Shown piece after piece: positions 57,934-64,000 of a stretch of 64,000 bases of DNA (its first letter is position 1; each line of letters starts with the position of its first letter). The notes beneath the pieces are model-generated. The model was not told the origin of the DNA and made no database searches. It saw nothing but the letters and a program-made list of their open reading frames with translations. A program made the position numbers and the translations under genes. This DNA comes from Pseudomonas bananamidigenes (GTDB lineage Bacteria; Pseudomonadota; Gammaproteobacteria; Pseudomonadales; Pseudomonadaceae): positions 1-64,000 of the forward strand of contig NZ_LRUN01000042.1 of the NCBI RefSeq assembly GCF_001679645.1, in the 5' to 3' direction.

Positions 57934-58902
57934 TCAGGAGCGCGGCGCGTACGCAAATACGTCGGCGCGCATCTGGTGCGCATCCATCCCGGCCTCCACC
58001 AGCGCATCCAGAGTGCCGTAGACCATGGCCGGCGAGCCGCTGGCGTAGACATGCAGGGATTTCAGATCCGGGAAGTCCTCGCACACCGCCTCATGCAACA
58101 TCCCGCAGCGCCCTTCCCAGCCGCACTGGTCACTGACGACCTTGTGCAGGAACAGGTTGGGCAGCTTCAGCCATTCGTCCCAATGCTCGATTTCGTAGAA
58201 ATCTTCCGGACGACGCACGCCCCAGTACAGGTGCACCGGGTGTTTGAAGCCGCTGGCCCGGCAATGTTCGATCAGGCTGTGGATCTGGCCCATGCCGGTG
58301 CCTGCAGCGATCAGCACCAGCGGCCCGTCCGGCAGTTCCGCCAGATGGGTGTCGCCGAACGGCAATTCGACCCGCACCATGGCATTGCGCTGCAGTTGTT
58401 CGATCAGACTCAGGGCACTGGCTTCACGCGCCAGTACGTGGATTTCCAGGTCACGGCCGCTGTGAGGCGCGGAAGCCATGGAAAAGGCCGATTTCTCGCC
58501 GCTCTCGCGCTCGATCATCAGGTACTGACCGGCGTGATAGCGCGGCGGCTTGCCGGCCGGTGCACGCAGACGCACACGCCAGGTGTCGCCACCGACGTCC
58601 CGGCACTCGATGACCTGACACGACAGGCTGCGCACCGGCAGTTCTCCCAGCGCGAGCACGCCATCCCACAGCAGGATGCAGTCTTCCAGCGGCTGCGCTA
58701 TGCAAGTGTAGAACTCGCCGTGGTCATGCACCTTGCCGGCCTGCTCGATCCGGCCTTCCACCAGCAGCGCCGCACACACATGACAATTGCCGTTGCGGCA
58801 GCTTTGCGGGCATTCGTAGCCCAGGCGCCGCGCACCATCGAGAATCCGCTCTCCGGGCCGTATCTCGAGCACCGCTCCGGAGGGCTGCAGGGTTACACGC
58901 AT
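57934..58902 (-). CDS. 2Fe-2S/FAD NAD(P)H reductase (CDP-glucoseen-reductase-like)
   Basis: A 322-residue three-domain reductase. Plant-type 2Fe-2S ferredoxin comes first (Cys35, Cys40, Cys43 in CPQSCRNGNCHVC, and Cys67 in FYTCIAQP), then FAD-binding (YHAGQYLMIERESG) and NAD-binding (VLIAAGTGMGQIHSLIEHC) domains. Its ATG overlaps the ubiD stop by one base (TGATG), so expression is coupled. In PAO1 the PA5236/PA5237 pair looks the same. It could supply reduced flavin or electrons linked to UbiD's prenylated FMN (inference). Confidence 0.9.
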   Translation of the reverse strand: MRVTLQPSGAVLEIRPGERILDGARRLGYECPQSCRNGNCHVCAALLVEGRIEQAGKVHDHGEFYTCIAQPLEDCILLWDGVLALGELPVRSLSCQVIECRDVGGDTWRVRLRAPAGKPPRYHAGQYLMIERESGEKSAFSMASAPHSGRDLEIHVLAREASALSLIEQLQRNAMVRVELPFGDTHLAELPDGPLVLIAAGTGMGQIHSLIEHCRASGFKHPVHLYWGVRRPEDFYEIEHWDEWLKLPNLFLHKVVSDQCGWEGRCGMLHEAVCEDFPDLKSLHVYASGSPAMVYGTLDALVEAGMDAHQMRADVFAYAPRS

Positions 58903-60368
58903 CAATCTATTCCTAACTGATTCCAGATGGCATCGATCCGTTGGGTGACGGCATCGTCCTTGACGATGACCCGACCCCATTCGCGAGTGGTTTCGCCCGG
59001 CCACTTGTGGGTGGCATCCAGGCCCATCTTCGAGCCGAGCCCCGACACCGGCGAAGCGAAGTCGAGGTAGTCGATCGGCGTGTTGTCGATCATCACCGTG
59101 TCGCGCTTGGGGTCCATGCGCGTGGTGATGGCCCAGATCACGTCGTTCCAGTCCCGCGCATTGATGTCGTCGTCGGTGACGATAACGAACTTGGTGTACA
59201 TGAACTGTCGCAAAAACGACCAGACACCCAGCATCACGCGCTTGGCATGCCCCGGATACGACTTCTTCATCGTCACCACGGCCATGCGGTACGAGCAGCC
59301 TTCCGGGGGCAGGTAGAAGTCGGTGATCTCCGGGAACTGTTTCTGCAGGATCGGCACGAACACCTCGTTCAGCGCCACGCCGAGAATCGCCGGCTCATCC
59401 GGCGGACGGCCGGTGTAGGTGCTGTGGTAGATCGGTTTGATCCGGTGGGTGATGCGCTCGACGGTGAACACCGGGAAGCTGTCGACTTCATTGTAATAAC
59501 CGGTGTGGTCACCGTACGGACCTTCATCGGCCATCTCGCCGGGATGGATCACGCCTTCGAGGATGATTTCGGCAGTAGCCGGCACTTGCAGGTCGTTGCC
59601 GCGGCACTTCACCAGCTCCGTGCGACTGTCGCGCAACAGCCCGGCGAAGGCGTATTCGGAGAGGCTGTCCGGCACCGGGGTGACCGCACCGAGAATGGTC
59701 GCCGGATCCGCGCCGAGGGCCACGGACACCGGGAACGGCTGGCCCGGATGCTTTTCGCACCACTCACGGAAATCCAGCGCACCGCCACGGTGGCTGAGCC
59801 AGCGCATGATGACCTTGTTGCGGCCGATCACTTGCTGGCGGTAGATGCCGAGGTTTTGCCGATCCTTGTTCGGGCCCTTGGTGACGGTCAGACCCCAGGT
59901 GATCAGCGGCGCCACGTCGCCCGGCCAGCAAGTCTGTACCGGCAGCATTGCCAGGTCGACGTCATCGCCTTCGATGACCACTTCCTGGCAGGGTGCGTCT
60001 TTGACGACTTTCGGCGCCATCGCGATGATCTTGCGGAAGATTGGCAGCTTCGACCATGCGTCCTTCAGACCTTTCGGCGGCTCCGGCTCCTTGAGGAAGG
60101 CCAGCAGTTTGCCGATCTCGCGCAGTTCGCTGATGGACTCGGCGCCCATGCCCATGGCGACCCGTTCGGGCGTGCCGAACAGGTTGCCGAGCACCGGAAT
60201 GTCATGGCCGGTCGGCTTCTCGAACAACAGTGCCGGGCCCTTGGCCCGCAGTGTGCGGTCGCACACTTCAGTCATTTCCAGCACCGGCGAAACGGGAATC
60301 CGGATGCGTTTCAACTCTCCGCGCTGCTCAAGCTGCTGCACGAAATCCCGAAGATCCTTGAATTTCAT
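58902..60368 (-). CDS. ubiD: 4-hydroxy-3-polyprenylbenzoate decarboxylase UbiD
   Basis: A 488-residue decarboxylase of ubiquinone biosynthesis that uses prenylated FMN. Characteristic stretches are [48 protein letters not shown] and [14 protein letters not shown]. Start [20 protein letters not shown] follows the family; the upstream extension of 6 residues is not conserved. Stop and the next start overlap by one base. The UbiX partner that makes the cofactor is not in this window. Confidence 0.95.
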   Translation of the reverse strand: MKFKDLRDFVQQLEQRGELKRIRIPVSPVLEMTEVCDRTLRAKGPALLFEKPTGHDIPVLGNLFGTPERVAMGMGAESISELREIGKLLAFLKEPEPPKGLKDAWSKLPIFRKIIAMAPKVVKDAPCQEVVIEGDDVDLAMLPVQTCWPGDVAPLITWGLTVTKGPNKDRQNLGIYRQQVIGRNKVIMRWLSHRGGALDFREWCEKHPGQPFPVSVALGADPATILGAVTPVPDSLSEYAFAGLLRDSRTELVKCRGNDLQVPATAEIILEGVIHPGEMADEGPYGDHTGYYNEVDSFPVFTVERITHRIKPIYHSTYTGRPPDEPAILGVALNEVFVPILQKQFPEITDFYLPPEGCSYRMAVVTMKKSYPGHAKRVMLGVWSFLRQFMYTKFVIVTDDDINARDWNDVIWAITTRMDPKRDTVMIDNTPIDYLDFASPVSGLGSKMGLDATHKWPGETTREWGRVIVKDDAVTQRIDAIWNQLGID

Positions 60369-60437
60369 TGACGATGGCACCCTCAAAATAGGCGTACATC
60401 CTACCTGCTCTGCCGGTCGCTGGCAGCCCGTGATGGC

Positions 60438-62435
60438 TTACTTGGCTGCATTCGCCTGGGCTTTTCCGAGATTTTTCCCGCCCTGCAGAGCGAGAAACAG
60501 CGGCTCGAGGATCGGCGCCACGCTTCGCGCACCGACTTCCGACAGGTGATTGTCATCCTTGTACAGCGAGTAACCATCACGTTCGGCGCGGCACAGACCG
60601 TGCTCGTCACACAGTCGTGGCGCCGGATCGACGATCCGCACCATCGGATCCTGCGCCAGTTCTGCGAACAGCCGAGTGATAAAGCCCTGACGCCTTTCAT
60701 GCTCGTCGACAGCCAGACCGACGCCATCCACCGCATGGCCCAGCATCGCCAGGCGTGTCAGGCGATAGGGCGGACTGAATGCCTGCAACGGCACTTCCTT
60801 GACCAGCCAGACCCGCCGTCCGTCCTCGCGAAGCCGCGCCACACTGGCACGCAGTCCGTCGGCCAGGCGCCGTTCAGCAATTGCCCGATCGTACTGACCG
60901 CCCGGCGTTCTTAACACATGCTCCAGATCGCCGTTGGCTTCGCCGTACAAATAGAGACTCCAGCGAGCGACCAGCACCACATCGCTCACTTGTTTCGCAC
61001 TCAAGGCCTGCTCGATCCGTTGGTTGAAGTGCGCACACGCCCGGTCGCTTTCCAGCCCCTCAACCGGAATGCAACCGGCTGAACTGGCAAGAGTGACACT
61101 GACACCATGGGCTTTCGCCCCGTCTTCCAGCACCGGGACCAGCGCCGTCGCGTGGCTGTCCCCCCAGACCAGAGCCTGGATCGGCAGGCCACGGACACCG
61201 TAATGACAGAACAATTTGTCGTCCGCAACCTTGTCGTCCGTCAGGCACGCCAGCTGCTCCGGTGGCCACTCACGACCGTCGGCGTATTGCAGCGCCTGCT
61301 CGGACAGACGCGAGGGCAAGCCATCGGTCCAGCGCAGGGCTTGCCCGGCGAGCCCCAGGATCAGAATGCCGCAGAACCCGGCCAGCAGGACCTGCCGGCG
61401 CCCCGCGAGCAGACGTCGCTCGCGAAACGGCGTCTCGACGAACTTCCATGACAGGTAACCCAGCACCAGCGTCAGCAGAATCAATCCCGCGCTATCCACA
61501 GGACCGGCCTCTTCGACGCTGGCATAGCTGGAAAATACAAAGACCGGCCAGTGCCAGAGGTACCAGGAATAAGAAATCAGACCGAGCCCGACCATCACCC
61601 GACTGCTCAGAAGACGCCCCACTGCCGTTTCGCGATGACCGTTGGCCAGAATCAGCAACACCACCCCCAGCACCGGCAGCAATGCGGTCGCACCCGGGAA
61701 CGGCGTCGATTTGTCATAGATGAACACCGCCAGCAGGATCAGCCCCATGCCCGACAGGCTCAAAAGCTGCGCGGCCAAAGGCTTCAAACGCCATGCCTGT
61801 TTCGGTGCCACCGCCAGCATCGCACCGGCCAGCAGTTCCCAGGCTCGCATCGGCAGCAGAAAGAACGCTTTCTCCGGGTGGTGATTGATTGCCCACACAC
61901 TCAGCCCGAAGGACAGCAGCAATACGCCGAACAGCGCCAGCCGCCAGTGCTTCAGCCGGCTCGACAACAACGTCAGCAGCAGCGGGAAAACGATGTAGAA
62001 CTGCTCCTCCACCGCCAGCGACCAGGTGTGCAGCAGAGGTTTGAGATCCGAGGCGACGTCGAAATAGCCGTCCTGGCGCATGAACAGGATGTTCGAGACA
62101 AAGGTCACCTGGTAGCGCACCGACCGCCCCAGTTCCTCGTAGTCCTTGGGCGCCAGCAGGAACCAGCCCACCACCAGCACCGCGATGATCATCGCAAACA
62201 GCGCCGGCAGGATCCGCCGCGCACGCCGGGCCCAGAAATCGACGAAACCGAAGCGCCCGGCCTGGCGCTGGTTCCAGATGATCGAGGTAATCAGGTAGCC
62301 GGAAATCACGAAAAACACGTCCACACCGACGAATCCGCCGGTAAATCCAGGGACGCCAAAGTGGAACAGCACCACGGCCATCACTGCGACTGCGCGCAAG
62401 CCGTCGATATCCCTTCGATAAGCAAGTGTGCTCAT
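60438..62435 (-). CDS. Acyltransferase 3 / SGNH O-acetylase (OafA-like)
   Basis: A 665-residue membrane protein. Residues 1 to about 350 form the acyltransferase-3 domain (10 or more helices; YRRDIDGLRAVAVMAVVLFHF at the start and GFVGVDVFFVISGYLITSII). The C-terminal part (from about 375) is an SGNH-type domain with ALVWGDSHATALVP and a late DDNHLSEVGA catalytic Asp-His pair. Such enzymes O-acetylate lipopolysaccharide O-antigen or peptidoglycan-linked sugars. PAO1 PA5238 (near rho) is similar. The acceptor is unknown. Confidence 0.9.
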   Translation of the reverse strand: MSTLAYRRDIDGLRAVAVMAVVLFHFGVPGFTGGFVGVDVFFVISGYLITSIIWNQRQAGRFGFVDFWARRARRILPALFAMIIAVLVVGWFLLAPKDYEELGRSVRYQVTFVSNILFMRQDGYFDVASDLKPLLHTWSLAVEEQFYIVFPLLLTLLSSRLKHWRLALFGVLLLSFGLSVWAINHHPEKAFFLLPMRAWELLAGAMLAVAPKQAWRLKPLAAQLLSLSGMGLILLAVFIYDKSTPFPGATALLPVLGVVLLILANGHRETAVGRLLSSRVMVGLGLISYSWYLWHWPVFVFSSYASVEEAGPVDSAGLILLTLVLGYLSWKFVETPFRERRLLAGRRQVLLAGFCGILILGLAGQALRWTDGLPSRLSEQALQYADGREWPPEQLACLTDDKVADDKLFCHYGVRGLPIQALVWGDSHATALVPVLEDGAKAHGVSVTLASSAGCIPVEGLESDRACAHFNQRIEQALSAKQVSDVVLVARWSLYLYGEANGDLEHVLRTPGGQYDRAIAERRLADGLRASVARLREDGRRVWLVKEVPLQAFSPPYRLTRLAMLGHAVDGVGLAVDEHERRQGFITRLFAELAQDPMVRIVDPAPRLCDEHGLCRAERDGYSLYKDDNHLSEVGARSVAPILEPLFLALQGGKNLGKAQANAAK

Positions 62436-62553
62436 AAATCCTTGATGCCAATCAGATGGTTGTTTTTTGTACAGCCTCAGAGCTGCCTGTTGTTTTTACC
62501 GATTCACTGACCTTAACAGATCAGGAACCTCCCATGAGCCGGACAAAAAACAG

Positions 62554-62588
62554 GCAAAAAAAATGGCGTCCCCTGAGGGACGCCATTC
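62554..62588 (-). terminator. Rho gene terminator
   Basis: AATGGCGTCCC and GGGACGCCATT form a stem around a CTGA-type loop. On the minus strand it is followed by a run of eight T. It lies 20-55 bases past the rho stop. Confidence 0.9.
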
Positions 62589-62608
62589 TCCGGACTCGAC
62601 CGACGATG

Positions 62609-63868
<1,260 letters not shown>

Positions 63869-64000
63869 ATAGGAATGACGTAATCATTTATGGAGGGGGG
63901 AAATTAAGCTTTTGGCTTAATGAGGCCGCGCCGCGGAGAAGGCGACAGGATCGCGTACTTGTTCGAAAAGGAGTGCGTCGGCGACGGCTAGCAGGGGGCA
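63869..64000 (-). promoter_or_regulatory. Upstream leader region of rho
   Basis: The 132 bases before rho to the window end contain an inverted repeat, ATTAAGC-TTTTG-GCTTAAT (63903-63921), and a GGAGGGGGG-type purine block (63891-63899) close to the start. Rho genes are usually autoregulated in the leader; the hairpin could take part (inference). Promoter elements are probably beyond the window. Confidence 0.4.

Overview
The window reads as chromosomal DNA of a fluorescent Pseudomonas (P. fluorescens group). The evidence is the GC-rich codon use, Pseudomonas-type gene neighbourhoods, and paired REP elements (REPINs) in many intergenic gaps. Gene order recalls two P. aeruginosa PAO1 blocks, about PA0296-PA0305 (polyamine uptake and catabolism, then an acyl-homoserine-lactone acylase) and about PA5204-PA5239 (argA to rho). 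A sulfonate-sulfur block lies between them. The PAO1 comparison is from memory, not from an alignment.

Region 1 (1-3840): a DUF6436 thioredoxin-like gene, then an AT-richer bacteriocin cassette on the minus strand, made of an S-type pyocin/colicin-E-like HNH DNase and two related Im9-type immunity genes. Region 2 (3841-19536): hacB-like acylase, a divergent GlxA-type regulator and HD hydrolase pair, then the polyamine locus. In this copy spuF carries an apparent one-base frameshift, and spuA is reduced to a remnant next to spuB. spuI is divergent, followed by a TetR gene. Region 3 (19537-28309): ssuEADCB-ssuF (sulfonate uptake and desulfonation), the 1-Cys peroxiredoxin lsfA, an OprD porin and a lone tauA-like binding protein. 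Related AT-rich elements in three intergenic regions suggest a sulfur-starvation regulon.

Region 4 (28310-44870): argA, argE, a CYTH/CHAD triphosphatase, an Lrp/AsnC regulator, a small gene with an apparent frameshift, a lone GspE-like ATPase, a DUF2388 protein, the glycine cleavage genes gcvP and gcvH-gcvT with a DegT aminotransferase between them, and a two-gene Fe(III) ABC system without its ATPase. Region 5 (44871-53414): two ubiquinone FAD hydroxylases flanking an unlisted 50-codon ORF, pepP and ygfB on the minus strand; then zapB-like/zapA, 6S RNA and 5-formyl-THF cyclo-ligase on the plus strand. A 51-aa membrane protein, an EVE protein, a FliL-like protein and a quinone oxidoreductase follow. 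Region 6 (53415-64000): a TonB-like protein, a histidine phosphatase, glpT, a ChaC-like protein, a PagP-like outer-membrane protein with a PhoP-box-like direct repeat upstream, a flavin/ferredoxin reductase overlapping ubiD, a large O-acyltransferase and rho.

I see no tRNA, rRNA, CRISPR array, transposase or prophage structural gene. The most noteworthy observations are the decayed spuA and frameshifted spuF, the bacteriocin with duplicated immunity, the coupled small ORF inside the ubiquinone operon, the shared AT-rich motif in the sulfur block, and the PhoP-box-like site before the PagP-like gene.
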